Below the pieces are notes generated by a model. The model was not told the origin of the DNA, made no database searches, and saw only the letters and a program-made list of their open reading frames with translations. Both the position numbers and the translations under genes were made by a program. This document shows, piece by piece, positions 46,826 through 57,475 of a DNA stretch of 64,000 bases. Position 1 is the first letter of the stretch; every line of letters starts with the position of its first letter. The DNA is taken from the NCBI GenBank assembly GCA_003988855.1, contig QYAI01000088.1, positions 106,061 to 170,060 on the forward strand. The letters run 5' to 3'. Origin of the DNA: Arachnopeziza araneosa (lineage: Eukaryota; Ascomycota; Leotiomycetes; Helotiales; Arachnopezizaceae).

Positions 46826-47878
46826 TTATGCCAGTGCCTTCTTTAGCCACTTATGTGCTTCATCATATATGGGTTCACACTTCTCTTTTCTTTTCCTTTT
46901 CTTCTCCGCTCTGTATCCGAAGTTATGGGTAAATCCATGTGAGCAGTCTCTCGCTAACGTCCATTTGTATGTCCCAGATTCAAAGTCTTGTTCATGATCA
47001 TCTTTGTCCTTCATTCCCGCCAGGTCATGCATCCACTCCTGGCTCTCAAATCTCAACATATCCCACTGGGCGGCGATAATATAGATCCAGGGTGGAAGAT
47101 CTTCTTTTTTGGCATAGCAAGGACTGAGCAAGGGATCTCGGCGGTTTTGGCCTGGGGAAACATATCCCCAGTCAAACCAGTAGCTGGAGAACTCGAGAGA
47201 GTCTGGCGGGCCATTCTTATAGGGACGCATAGCCAACTTTACATCAGGAGGGTGACTAAAATCCACAATAGGATAGAAGGTCAATGCCGCTTTGATGTGG
47301 TCCTTTAAACCGGGAAGCTGACTTGCACAAAGTGCCAAGTTTCCTCCTGCGCTGAAGCCTGCAATTACAACTTTTGTTTTATCAATAGGAAGGTCGTAAT
47401 CAGAGATTACGGCGTTCACAAGAGCCGCGATATCGTAAACTGCCACAGGAAATGGGTAAAGAGGTGCTTTAGAGTAATCGAGAGACACGATTAACATCCC
47501 GGTTCGTCTTGCCCACATGATACAAAACTCATCGTCGATCTGAGGATCGCACAATGCAAATGCACCGCCATGAACATTGAAGTACAAGGGTAATAGATCT
47601 CCTGATTTATGGTTTGGTGGAAAAAAAACTCGTGTTTGGAGGCTGGGCCGACATTGATAATACTTGATGAGGGTAGGACGTAGAGCTGGCGGTGGTGCAT
47701 AAAGGAGTCGGTGCGCTGCAAAAACAATGGATGCAAGAATCTTGAGAAGCCATAGGCGGATGAAGCAGTTCAGACGGTGTGGTAGTGGGAGGCGGATCTT
47801 CAACAGTGGTGGAGCGCCTTCCTGCTGGAGCGCAATTAGAGTCTCAGACATGTCGTGAACGCGGCTGAGTGGAGGCAA
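46826..47878 (-). CDS. Alpha/beta-hydrolase, HSL-type esterase/lipase
   Basis: An intronless frame of 350 residues (341 if the second Met of MPPLSRVHDMSETL is used). The hormone-sensitive-lipase group signature is complete: oxyanion HGGA in FNVHGGAFALCDP, nucleophile elbow VIAGFSAGGNLALC, catalytic Asp in AQWDMLRFESQEW, and His in DCSHGFTHNFGY. Upstream, RVFFPPNHKSGDLLPLYF is the usual strand before the oxyanion block. A hydrophobic stretch (RLWLLKILASIVFAAHRLLY) near residues 42-61 may anchor it to a membrane. Members hydrolyse short-chain esters, steroids or drugs; the substrate here is unknown. It is intact, in an accessory setting between transposon relics. Confidence 0.88.
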   Translation of the reverse strand: MPPLSRVHDMSETLIALQQEGAPPLLKIRLPLPHRLNCFIRLWLLKILASIVFAAHRLLYAPPPALRPTLIKYYQCRPSLQTRVFFPPNHKSGDLLPLYFNVHGGAFALCDPQIDDEFCIMWARRTGMLIVSLDYSKAPLYPFPVAVYDIAALVNAVISDYDLPIDKTKVVIAGFSAGGNLALCASQLPGLKDHIKAALTFYPIVDFSHPPDVKLAMRPYKNGPPDSLEFSSYWFDWGYVSPGQNRRDPLLSPCYAKKEDLPPWIYIIAAQWDMLRFESQEWMHDLAGMKDKDDHEQDFESGTYKWTLARDCSHGFTHNFGYRAEKKRKRKEKCEPIYDEAHKWLKKALA

Positions 47879-47936
47879 AATGGAGGATTCACGTTAGATT
47901 ACAAGTGAATTCTTTCCGAGGAGACGATACGCACGT

Positions 47937-47968
47937 CTTGAACTAGGACTTGAACTAGGACTTGAACT
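47937..47968 (+). repeat. 12-bp tandem repeat, 2.7 copies
   Basis: Unit CTTGAACTAGGA in direct tandem, just upstream of the esterase start. Confidence 0.85.
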
Positions 47969-48164
47969 CAACAATTGGCTAGACTGTTGAGAATGTAAGC
48001 GGAGCTTAGATCCGTAAACGCCGTGTATAATAGATAGTGCTATTTAATATCAAAATAATTCCTGCCTTTGGGTAACGGAAAAGCCCGAATTTTTATTTTT
48101 TTAAATTATCTGAAAAAATAATTAAAAATATACATTACTTGACTGCTGTATATGTGTATATGTT

Positions 48165-48461
48165 TGTTACGAACTCACCTGACTTGGGGTCACGTGATGG
48201 ACCCCTGGACCTGGGCCGGAGGTCCAAGGGAGCCAAAGGGTCTACCAGGTCCTTAGGGTCCAACACCATCGGAAACTCTGTATAAAAGCAATGGCTTCCT
48301 CCATCCTAGATAGGAGCTGTGTGCTCAACTTAACTGATGAATTCCATTCTATTGATACTACCCTACAACCCAACGTTCACAGTCGCTCTCGTGATCCCTT
48401 ACCTTGATACTTGATTCAACCCAAGACAGCATCCAGCGGAACACTGGACGTAGCCGTAACA
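48165..48461 (+). mobile_element. Solo LTR with perfect 5-bp target duplication
   Basis: A 297-bp element with ends TGTTAC and GTAACA, flanked by ATGTT on both sides (48160..48164 and 48462..48466). A TATAAAAGC box lies at about 48282 and a CACGTGA near the 5' end. No internal retrotransposon sequence remains. Confidence 0.88.
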
Positions 48462-48872
48462 ATGTTGTATTGAATTTTTATGCGACTCAAGTATCACGTG
48501 ACTGGTAATCGCGTGTCCTGAGCCACAGACTCCGTGCCGAGTCATGCCAACCATGCCTCGGGCCGTGAGCCTCATAACACTTCATTCCGAGCAAGAGCGT
48601 GCAAAAGATGTACTAAATCTTTGTATTAAAGAAGAGAATTAGTTTGCCTGCGTGTATTATTCATATCGAGAGTGTATAATGTATATAATTAGAGAGCAGC
48701 ACCTCTTTATAGAGGTGAATAAGAGCAAAAGGCTAACCAAAAGACTAGAGTTGTTTAGAAATAGCTTCATTTGAGGTTAGCGAAAATGAAATTCGTGCTC
48801 TTTAAAGCATGTTTATTGTGCGAGGTCTGATGTTCTGTATCGTAGTTCCAAGATGATATTGAGTCGAGTTAA

Positions 48873-50614
48873 TTAAACTCTTTTTAAACGTCGTGCTGCC
48901 TTAAGCTGGAGCATTCTTTTTGATTTTGGAGCTTTGATATAGCCATTCAAATAGTCTGTTGTCAGCTCTGACCAGGACCCGACTTCCCAATTTCTAGAGA
49001 GATATGATCTGTCAATCATTGTCGCAGACACGAATATCTTCACGTTGGTTAATTTCCCAACCCGAGACATAACTTTTTCGAGCCATCGAGTTGTGCAGTA
49101 CTTATTATGATCACTAGCCAGCGCTAGTATCTCTGTGTCTAGCAGAATGTAGATCCTATCGACTCCAAAAAAGGCTCGACCCATGATATTAAGCCAGTCA
49201 TCTTCATTCGAGGCTTCACAAAGCTGTGAAGATAATATAGGGCTAGACCCCGAGCTAAGGCAGCTAGGAAATAATGTAAGAGCCTGGAGTGTAAGACTTC
49301 GCAAAATTGTTATAAACGTAGGCCTCGATTCCCAGTAATTTGAATGACGGAATACCCAGATCGTAGGAGTCATAGAAGAAGAGAGGATATTTGCAAGATC
49401 GATAGTGAGGTCTTTTGAGGCTTGTATAGATGTACTAGTGATAAACAGGAGTGTCGACTCTTTAGATGTGGCCCAGTTGTTCAGGGTTGTAAGTTCCGGA
49501 AGCTGGAGAGCGGGGGGTTTTCTACGGCGTCTCATCGACGAACAAAATTTTAGAGTTGATTTTGGAGAGGGTATATCCTTTGCCCAAGGAAGCGCTATTA
49601 TGGTTGAGAGACAAATACTCGTGATTTCTGTCTTCTGCGTTTGAAGCATAGGCTTAATCTCCTGGATAAGTCCTTCCGTTTCTGAACAATTCAATGAGAA
49701 ACTCCGCTATCACGGTCTTCGGACGCTTACTGTATGTGAGTTCATATATCTGTTTGCCATTTAATGACAGGTCCTCAAGCAGACGTATCATACTTGAGTA
49801 TGCTGTGGTAGATGCAGTCGATAATGATTGTACTTCAGAACGTAGGACATTTACCTCCAAGCGGGTATCTCTGAGTTCCGCTTGCGCCGCTACTCTAGCT
49901 AGGCTCTCAACACAACGAGACTGCTCTGTGATGGCATCGACACTATCTTTCCAAACCAAAGCCCAAGGACGAGCGACTGCGCTGACAGCATGGGAGACTT
50001 TTCCTTTCTTGTACCATCGTATGGCGCGAGAAGTGAATAAAATAATGTGAGCATAAAGCTGTGCTATAGCTCCTCTCATTGCCGCTGTCGGGTAATGAAT
50101 CAGAGTGAAGTCTGTTCGGGGAAGAAGATCTGCTATCATCGAGTATGCTTTGGCTATCTCTTTTGTCATCTCTTCATGATTGATAACTGACTAGAACGTA
50201 TCAGCAACCCATATCACGACATATTTGGCTCACGCATACCATGAAAAGAAACTTCATTGCGCCCCATGCAAGAGATACGTATTGTGGATATTGCTGAACG
50301 AGGACGTCCATTACGGTTCCGTAGTAGACGACTTTACTTGAAAATACCTCCAGCCATTTGCGAGCTTTGCATGTAGGCTGGCGTTCATATCTGCACTTCA
50401 TCTCCTTTAGCAGAACGGCCAAGGTGTCTACTGAGGTTGCGCTTTCATATATAACACGTTCATATTCCTTCGGACTCAGCTCGCTGACCAATTTGGCTTT
50501 TGCTGCCTCGTAAATATCAAACTCGTTTTGGCTACTTCCTCTGTGAATACTTATCAGTTTGAATTGAGATTTGAAAGCTAGTAAATACCAACTCTTGATC
50601 TTGGCTACCCTCAT
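48873..50614 (-). CDS. DUF7708-type STAND/NLR-like fungal protein (no P-loop seen)
   Basis: Three exons: 50240..50614, 49731..50190, 48873..49681, with introns of 49 and 49 nt, give about 547 residues. The N-terminal half is the all-helical domain that opens many fungal NACHT proteins: KWLEVFSSKVVYYGTVMDVL, QQYPQYVSLAWGAMKFLFM, NHEEMTKEIAKAYSMIADLL, YAHIILFTSRAIRWYKKGK. The C-terminal half resembles the segment that follows in proteins lacking the nucleotide-binding domain (LLFITSTSIQASKDLTIDLA, PTIWVFRHSNYWESRPT). No Walker A motif is present. Without the second intron the frame appears broken; the GTAAGC...TTCAG intron at 49682..49730 restores it. The start is uncertain: the first ATG at 50614 precedes GSSQNEFDIYEAAKAKL. 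Function unknown; such genes are linked to self/non-self or stress sensing (family knowledge). Confidence 0.7.
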
Positions 50615-50861
50615 ACCAATCTCGAGGCTGCTGGGGCGAGGCTGAGGCCATCGGCTAGGTAATTGAATCTAAACAGAGGTGCAAAAGAAAATGGAAATGA
50701 CTCTTTGTTGCCATGCCGTGAGTTCCTGGTCAGCCTTACCAGCTCGTGCACGTGTCATGCTGTGAGTGGCCATCGTACGGTACTCATCAAGTCCGTGCTC
50801 CAGGCCCACTTCTGACGCCGGGATCGCAAGCACAACAACCCGCAGATCACGACATTCTTAT

Positions 50862-53800
50862 ATGGATTTTCTTGATCAAAAATCGTATCCTAGCCAAGAG
50901 TTCCTGGACACGGAAGCTCTTATTACAGTGGGTGGAGATTTGATTTCAGTCCAGAACACACTATCTCAGGACCGTGCGGCCGGCGCCAACGTATGGGAAG
51001 ACGGTACTCTGCATATCTTGGATACGTCAACAAACCATAAAACTCTGTCCCGTGCGTTCATAATCTCTGTCACGGTTGAGGCGCTGTAGGAAAATGCTCT
51101 AATAAATCCGATTTAGAACAGAGACTATTACCCGGTGATCTCGAGGTTCTCCCATCAGTTGAGGAAGAGTGAGTTGGCAACTTATCTTCCCCATGTTATA
51201 AAGTCAAACTCATTCACTCTTTAGTAATTCCGTCATTCAAGAAGTCGTTGAAGTCCCGAATCACAAGGAAGTTGCGAGAGCTATCAGAGCTCAACTGGTC
51301 AAAAATAGGCCATACCTCTCAGATCCAACACAGGCATTCCCAGATTGGAGCTTATACCTTGCTTCATCAAGGAGAGCAGTTTCTCTTCCCGAGGCCGAAA
51401 ATCCGTGGGGAAAGCAAAACTTTGGGGTTGTAACAGAATATCAAAGCGAAGATCAAGAGGCACCATCGCGACCCCTTTCTAGTCTGGGCGAGGGCAGCCA
51501 ATCTGTGTCTACTCTCAGTATGACCTCTCAATCGGCTCAAGAAAACGAGACTCCTGAATTTCTGCCAATTGAGGAAATAGTCAACACGGCTGGTGCACGA
51601 TTGCGGGAGCATTTCACCGCCCACGTAAAGGCTGAGGTCAAATATTCGGAAGCCCAAATTACGCCAGCAGTATACTGCATAGTATGTAAGATCAAATGTT
51701 CTGCGCCGCAGCCATATAGCCATCATCGAGCTCTCCTTTTCGAAGACGTTCCATTTCTCAGAGCTCGCTCAGAAACCAGTGCGCCACACCTCGAGGGAAC
51801 ACACCCAATTAAAAGCTTGGGAAAATATCTCAATGAGCGTAGCGTTAGCTTCGTGATTTTGAGGACGTACTTCTGCTCGGCGGAAAACCTTACGATACCT
51901 GTTGTTAGTGCTGAAATACCACCGCCCGAAAACTGGACAAGAGAAAGCAACTATGTACAAAGAGTGGTGCCTCTAAAGCCACCAAAGGTACGGTACCCCG
52001 AAACTTTTGTCGATGTCAAAGTCAGGCAGGATGTTGTGGAAAAGATTCACGTCTTTTCTGAGCCTCTCATCACTAAAATCCAAAAGATTGCCAAATACAA
52101 CCCTGGAAGCCTCATTGGAGAGATAGATGGCCAGCCTTCTGGACCTTTGGAGTTGCATTTCCCTTACATATTTGTGTTTCATCACCAGTTAAAGTTGAGA
52201 GAAAAACTGGAGGAAGAATCTGATGACCTGAAACCAGTCCTTCTAGATTTTTTGAAATATAGTGAGTTATGTCAAGGTGATAAGTACAGCCGAGCCGCTG
52301 AGCGGTTTTCCATGGGAAAAGCATCTCATGAACTTCAAGACTTCCTCTTTGAGGCCAACGAACCAGTAGTCTATAAAGAAAAAGATATAATATCGGTAAA
52401 TATGATACGAAGAATCGATTTCGAAGACTGGGGCGAAATACGTTTAGATTGTTGGTCATGGTGCTCTAATGGAACCCAGTTAAGGCGCAAGAAAAAGACC
52501 ATTGCCATGCGATGGCCAAAGGAAGACGAATTTTCTATCGATAGCATGGAAGTATATCCACTCAAATTTGCGAGTCAAAAAACCCAAAACACTCTTCTAC
52601 AGCAAGGGAAGAAGTACTGGAGTCTGAGACACCAGCATAAAGTTGCATATTCAGGTTGGGATGTCCCTGGAGAACAAATTCATGTACGTTTCCCAAAGGC
52701 CAACGGGATCAATCACCTTACTAATAGACTTCCTTCATCAAGTATGAGTCTCGATTCATGATTGATCAGAGAACTTACAACCGACTTCATCCTAACTCTA
52801 CAACCTTTTCGTTTAGCAAAGACCCAATTCTACCGTATGATGAGTATCCCTTAACGATCGATCTTGATGCCTATCTTCCTGATCTCGACTACATGTTGTG
52901 TCCACACATTGTTCAAGGATTTTTCCTAAAGGAGAAGCATTGGGGTATATTCAACTGACTAGTTGAGTAATAATATGCTAATTTTCTACTAGTAAGCTTA
53001 TATGTCCAGAAAGTAGAACCGGTAAAGTGGAACAAAGAGGCTTTTGACCGTTTGGTGCTCCCTCCCAAAACAAAAGAATTAATCAAAGCACTGCTTTTGA
53101 CGAATGAAGGGAGAGTCTCGGACTCAGTTGGAATATGTGGTGGGAAGCGCCAAGATCTTATTGCCGGAAAGGGCACTGGTCTCATTGTACTCCTACATGG
53201 AGGACCTGGAACTGGGAAGACGTTGACAGCGGGTGCGTATTGGCGAATTTTAACCAGCGTCGAGATCTGAATATACTAACTTTCTTTTTAGAGAGTGTTG
53301 CTGAATTGGCAGAAAAGCCTTTATACAGTGTGACGTGTGGCGACATTGGAACTGAGCCAGATGCCGTTGAGTCCTATCTCAGGAGGGTCCTATACTTCGG
53401 CAAGACTTGGAATTGTGGTGAGTGTGTGAAACGACTTCGGTTTTTGGGCATCCAGACTGTATATTTACTCTCAAATACTGACTCTCTGTTCAAGTCCTAC
53501 TACTAGACGAAGCCGACGTGTTTCTCGAAGAACGTGGACTTCAGGATTTGAAAAGAAACAGCCTAGTATCTGGTCAGTGCCTCCCAGTCAACAACTTACC
53601 ATCATTTTATTTACAAGTTACAGTCTTCCTTCGCATTCTCGAGTATTACAGCGGGATCTTGATCCTTACTAGCAACCGCGTCGGCAGTTTCGACGAAGCC
53701 TTCAGATCTCGCATCCAACTCGCACTCCGCTATCCAGACCCAGATCCACCCTTCCGGCAAAAGATCTGGAGGAATTTCTTCGATATGCTAGAAGCAGATG

Positions 53801-54045
53801 AAGAAGACGCAGATCTTGATGAGCTGAAGGAACATATTGAAGAGTTGTCGGACCTGGATATGAATGGGAGAGAAATAAGAAATGCACTGACAACAGCTCG
53901 CCAGCTCGCATTATATAAGAAGAAAACTTTGGGGTGGGTGCATTTAAGTCAGGCGGTGAATGCAGCGAGGGACTTTAATAAGTATTTGATGGACGTTCAG
54001 GGCCACAGTAATAAGGATTGGGCAAGAGAGTCCAGTTTACGCTAG
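50862..54045 (+). CDS. AAA+ ATPase with fungal DUF7025-type N-terminal region
   Basis: Eight exons: 50862..51051, 51117..51168, 51225..52683, 52743..52944, 52993..53232, 53292..53417, 53495..53572, 53624..54045, all phase-consistent, give 922 residues. The long N-terminal region (PDWSLYLASSRRAVSLPEAE, TPAVYCIVCKIKCSAPQPYS, KYWSLRHQHKVAYSGWDV, MIDQRTYNRLHPN) is the conserved part of a big family of fungal ATPases. The C-terminal AAA+ module has Walker A LLHGGPGTGKTLTAE (~702-716), Walker B VLLLDEADVFLEERG, sensor-1 GILILTSNRVG and an arginine-finger region FRSRIQLAL. Then come LSDLDMNGREIRNALTTARQ and a helical lid. Relatives are BCS1/YME-like in the ATPase part, but the role of this family is unknown. 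Start: ATG at 50862 (an in-frame ATG at 50766 is possible). Intact. Confidence 0.9.
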
Positions 54046-54501
54046 TAATATTAGAAGTTAAGGGATAGAAATGAGAAAAGATGGCAATTAAGATTTGATC
54101 GTAGATTGCAAGAATGACTTGCATAAACTGATCACCCTAGAGAGGTGTTATAGGATATAGGTCAGATGTGGAGAATCCCTAATCTTTACGTTTTCTCGTT
54201 CCCTGCCAATCGACGGAGAAGGTCTGAAGGCTACAAGCTCCATTTTGCGAAAAATGGGATCATCTTGAAATGTTGCCAAATTTGTACCCAAAAATATTCA
54301 TTGCAAACGAATGTTCTTAAATAAAATAATCACCAGTCTCATCCCTTTCAAAGCCAACCAAAGAAATAATCCTGACTTCAATCTTCTCTTTCATCTCATC
54401 TGCAGATCTCCCCCCTGTTGCTTCAAACTTTAAACTCGATGCCTTTCCCACGATTCAGTGGCGATCAAGTCGTGGAAGTGGAGTGAGGATGCACCATGCA
54501 T
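54046..54501. other. 3' intergenic region AAA+ ATPase - RiPP precursor
   Basis: Shared 3' space of convergent genes. No coding signature seen. Confidence 0.5.
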
Positions 54502-54835
54502 TTACTCCTTCGCTTCAGTACGCTTTTCTTCTGTAGAATAAGAAGCCTTATTATATACAGGCCCTGTGTAGTAATCGACAAAGTCAGCACCTGCTTCGGT
54601 CCTCTTTTTCTTTTCGGTAGCATAGGCAGCCTTGTTATAAACAGGCCCAGAATAATAGTCGACGTAGTCGGCGCTTTCTTCGGTACGTTTCTGAACGCTC
54701 TCAGGAGATGGATCTACGTTCTTGTAGTCAGCTCAATCCATTTATGAATTAATCGAGGTGTCCCATACTTGATACTGGAGCTGCAAAAACAGTTGCAGCA
54801 AGTAGAAGCATAGCATAGATTGACTTGGAAAGCAT
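54502..54835 (-). CDS. Secreted Kex2-site repeat precursor, putative dikaritin-type RiPP precursor
   Basis: Two exons, 54776..54835 and 54502..54720, with a 55-nt intron (GTATCA...CTGACTACAAG), give 92 residues. Residues 1-18 are a signal peptide (MLSKSIYAMLLLAATVFA, cut before AP). A short leader ends at KR (31-32). Then two copies of one unit follow: residues 33-60, closing with KKKR, and 61-87, closing with EKR, then a five-residue tail. The units share TEx(S/G)AD(Y/F)VDYY(S/T)GPVYNKA(A/S)Y and differ only conservatively inside that core. Tandem cores separated by dibasic Kex2 sites after a signal peptide are the pattern of fungal UstA-type RiPP precursors. The two DUF3328 (UstYa-like) oxidase genes directly beside it support this. 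The peptide product and its activity are unknown; the tyrosines would be the expected sites of oxidative cross-linking (family inference). Confidence 0.8.
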
Positions 54836-55685
54836 CTTGATGTAAAAACTTTAAGATGTGCAGGTAATAGAAGCGCAAAAATTTCGAAAAGACGGATGTT
54901 TCTCTTAAGGCAAGATTTCTCTTCCAAGTGGAACTCTATTCCTCAAATACTTCGGAAATTCTCATAATCTTTCTCGATAAAATCCTTCAACACGGTCATT
55001 TGGTCATATTACATACAATCCTACTAATGCTACGCAATATACCCCATCCTATGTGGTACTGCAACGTTAAAATCCTAGTGAAATTTGCTCGTTGTACCAC
55101 TTTGACACAAGGTCCAATAATCTCAAAATCCCCCTCCATCTGATAGTTTTCCCAGTATTTTTGCAGTTGTTGGAAGTATTCATCCGAAGCACGACATTTC
55201 TTAACAAATCTTGAAATAATTTCATTAGTTATAAGAAGATAAAAATAGATACTGGTGCTACATATACTCCTTGCCTTTTAATTTAAATGCCTGGCGGACA
55301 TACCTGTATTCGGGGCGCGGTTGAAATGCGATGTTGCGGACTTAGATTCTTCGTACCACGCATATCAACAACAATGTCTCGTGACCATGCATGTGTTCGT
55401 GTTCGGTTACAATGCAACATTCGTATGCTCAGCTTCGGAGTAACACTGCATGCTCGAGATGCAAGATTATCAGCACAAAATTTGTAATAGGAATTCAGTA
55501 GTTCAATGCGTTCTCCCCGGTAAAACAAGCTCGATGAGTCCGAGAAGAGCCCGCAATATTTCTCGAGCTCTAATTGAGTTAAGTGGCGATTCACACTTTT
55601 CCTGTGTTTCGAAATCTCATCCAGAAACTTCGGAGAATTTGATCTGAATATCGGAATAATCAATTTTCTGACATAAATATCGAAC
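54836..55685. promoter_or_regulatory. Divergent promoter region of the RiPP precursor and UstYa-like gene 1
   Basis: 850 bp separates the precursor (minus) from the first UstYa-like gene (plus). A 134-codon minus frame (55283..55687) overlaps the UstYa start and has no motif, so it is not called. Co-regulation from this interval is inferred from the layout only. Confidence 0.45.
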
Positions 55686-56769
55686 ATGTACTTTTCTATG
55701 TTCTCGAAGTACTCCAGAGTATCTTCTCAGTCTACCGATAGCTGTGATAACTCGCAAAGTTCGGATGAAGAGAAGTTGATATTAGAAAAATATTCTGAGC
55801 TTAAAACACAAAATCACTCAAAAATATGTTTTGATCGAACGGACTTCTTTGCTGGCGTTATCTCTGGGTCTGTTTGCTCAATTACTTTTATATTGATCCT
55901 TCTCACCATTCAATGGAAGTTTCAAATCAACAGACTCTGCTTACATCGCCATTCCTACTTTTGTAAGTATCTCGAGCTTATGCGCGAAGAAAATTCTCTC
56001 ATATCTAATACTCTGAAGCGCCTGCTCTACTGGATATGGACGCCGAGTATCAAGTTATCCGATTCAATGGGACATTAGACCATCCGTCAGAATTTCGGGG
56101 TCCCCCAAGTCCTGAAATCGACAGAGCTTGGCAGAGGCTGGAAGATGGTAAGTTCAAGACCCTGTAATTTCGTCGACAATAATGTTAAACTTTTATCAGT
56201 AAGAGTCATGAGCATCTCAGAAGCAGAGCTCATCAAATCTGGTTTTACTACAGACTCCGTAAGACTCCCCGAGCAGTTTGGCGGAGGATATATGGCATCA
56301 GTGGAAATAAACCATCAGCTTCACTGTCTCGTAAGCTGAAAGACATTCAAGTAATATCTCAAGAACCCAAGCTGACCTTGAATGCCTAGAACTTTCTCCG
56401 CAAAGCACTTCACAGGGATTATTATCAATTCAAGACTCTTGAGTTCACGGATCACCCAGACATGGTTCAGACCCATTTGAGTAAGTCTTCAAAATTTCAA
56501 AACTATGAACATTGATTGAATGATTTTGCGTAGATCATTGTATTGAGATGCTTCGCCAAAGTCTTATGTGCCACGCAGACGTTGGAGTCATGCCCCATAG
56601 ATGGGTCGAGCATTATCCCAATCCTTATCCGGATTTTAACGTTGTACATAAGTGTCGAAACTTTGAGGAAGTGTTACAATGGACCTATGATCAACAAATT
56701 CCTCATTTTCCTCACGGATATGTATTGAAACCTCAAGATGGAGAGCGGATTTGGGATAGTCCTCCTTGA
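55686..56769 (+). CDS. UstYa-like (DUF3328) oxidase 1
   Basis: Five exons: 55686..55962, 56019..56147, 56200..56330, 56390..56480, 56534..56769, with introns of 52-59 nt, give 287 residues. A cytosolic tail is followed by one membrane helix (about 55-77, FAGVISGSVCSITFILILLT) and a lumenal domain. The family marks are present: FNGTLDHPSEFRGPPSPEID, then HQLHC (residues 174-178) followed by LNFLRKALH, then HLNHC (208-212) followed by IEMLRQSLMCHADVG. The HxxHC pair is the proposed metal site of UstYa-type proteins, which oxidatively cyclise RiPP cores in the ustiloxin and asperipin pathways (established for the family). It lies 850 bp from the divergently transcribed precursor. All motifs are intact. 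Confidence 0.92.
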
Positions 56770-57475
56770 TCATTGGTAGTTATGGCATGTTATTCTGGTA
56801 TTATTCGTCTGAAATAAGATTTAATTTTGCTCAAAAACTCAATTATTTGTGATTTTTTATGGGCTTTTTTTTTTTTTTTTTAGAGAAAGTGTATAAATGA
56901 TTATAGAGATCAACAACAGAGACTAGCATCTTGGATTATTCGAGCATATCAGTATTTGCAATATTTACCGAAACTCTATCTGAATCGCATTATCGACGTA
57001 CTCCTAGCTCCTCCCAATAAAATCTTAGTGTAAGTCACATCCTTCCTCTCAGCTGTTTATCCGGGCTATGCAAGTATCCGTTATCGTGTAAAATGGCTCG
57101 CGATATCGTGATACGAGGTAGTTAATGTCTTTTGAGGCCGGAAACTGCCGGAAGGATTGCCCCAATCTGACCAAGGTCATTTCCATTGTGTAGCCAAAGA
57201 TGGAGTTCTGGTAAAATTCAGTTTGAAATGCTTGGCGTCGGAACAGAATCCATCCATCTACCATTTACTGCTACCTTCCTTTCTGATCTTTGGCCTAGCA
57301 CCTTGTGTTGATTCTAAGCTAAATTTAACTTAGTGGTACTAAAAACTTGCTCATTTCTCTTCGTTGTCACCTGTCTTTTTCGGGATCCGGCTGCCATAAA
57401 CACATACTCCTACTTCTTTCTTTTGGTCTTGAAGTCTTGTTCGGAGAGCTACCTCCATATCAAGAAGTTATCATT
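56770..57475. other. Intergenic region between the two UstYa-like genes
   Basis: Contains a run of about 17 T at 56864-56880. No gene recognised. Likely terminator of UstYa-like 1 and promoter of UstYa-like 2. Confidence 0.5.

Larger units (their letters stand above)
47879..48872. other. Intergenic region holding a solo LTR
   Basis: Between the esterase promoter and the 3' end of the DUF7708-type gene. The solo LTR and the 12-bp repeat are listed separately; nothing else was found. Confidence 0.5.

Noticed and set aside
49654..49694. Apparent frameshift in the DUF7708-type gene
   Set aside because: A canonical GTAAGC...TTCAG intron (49682..49730) removes the conflict and keeps phase, so the gene is read as intact.
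55283..55687. 134-codon minus-strand frame inside the RiPP divergent promoter
   Set aside because: It overlaps the UstYa-like start and its composition matches no family; the gene order makes promoter use more likely.
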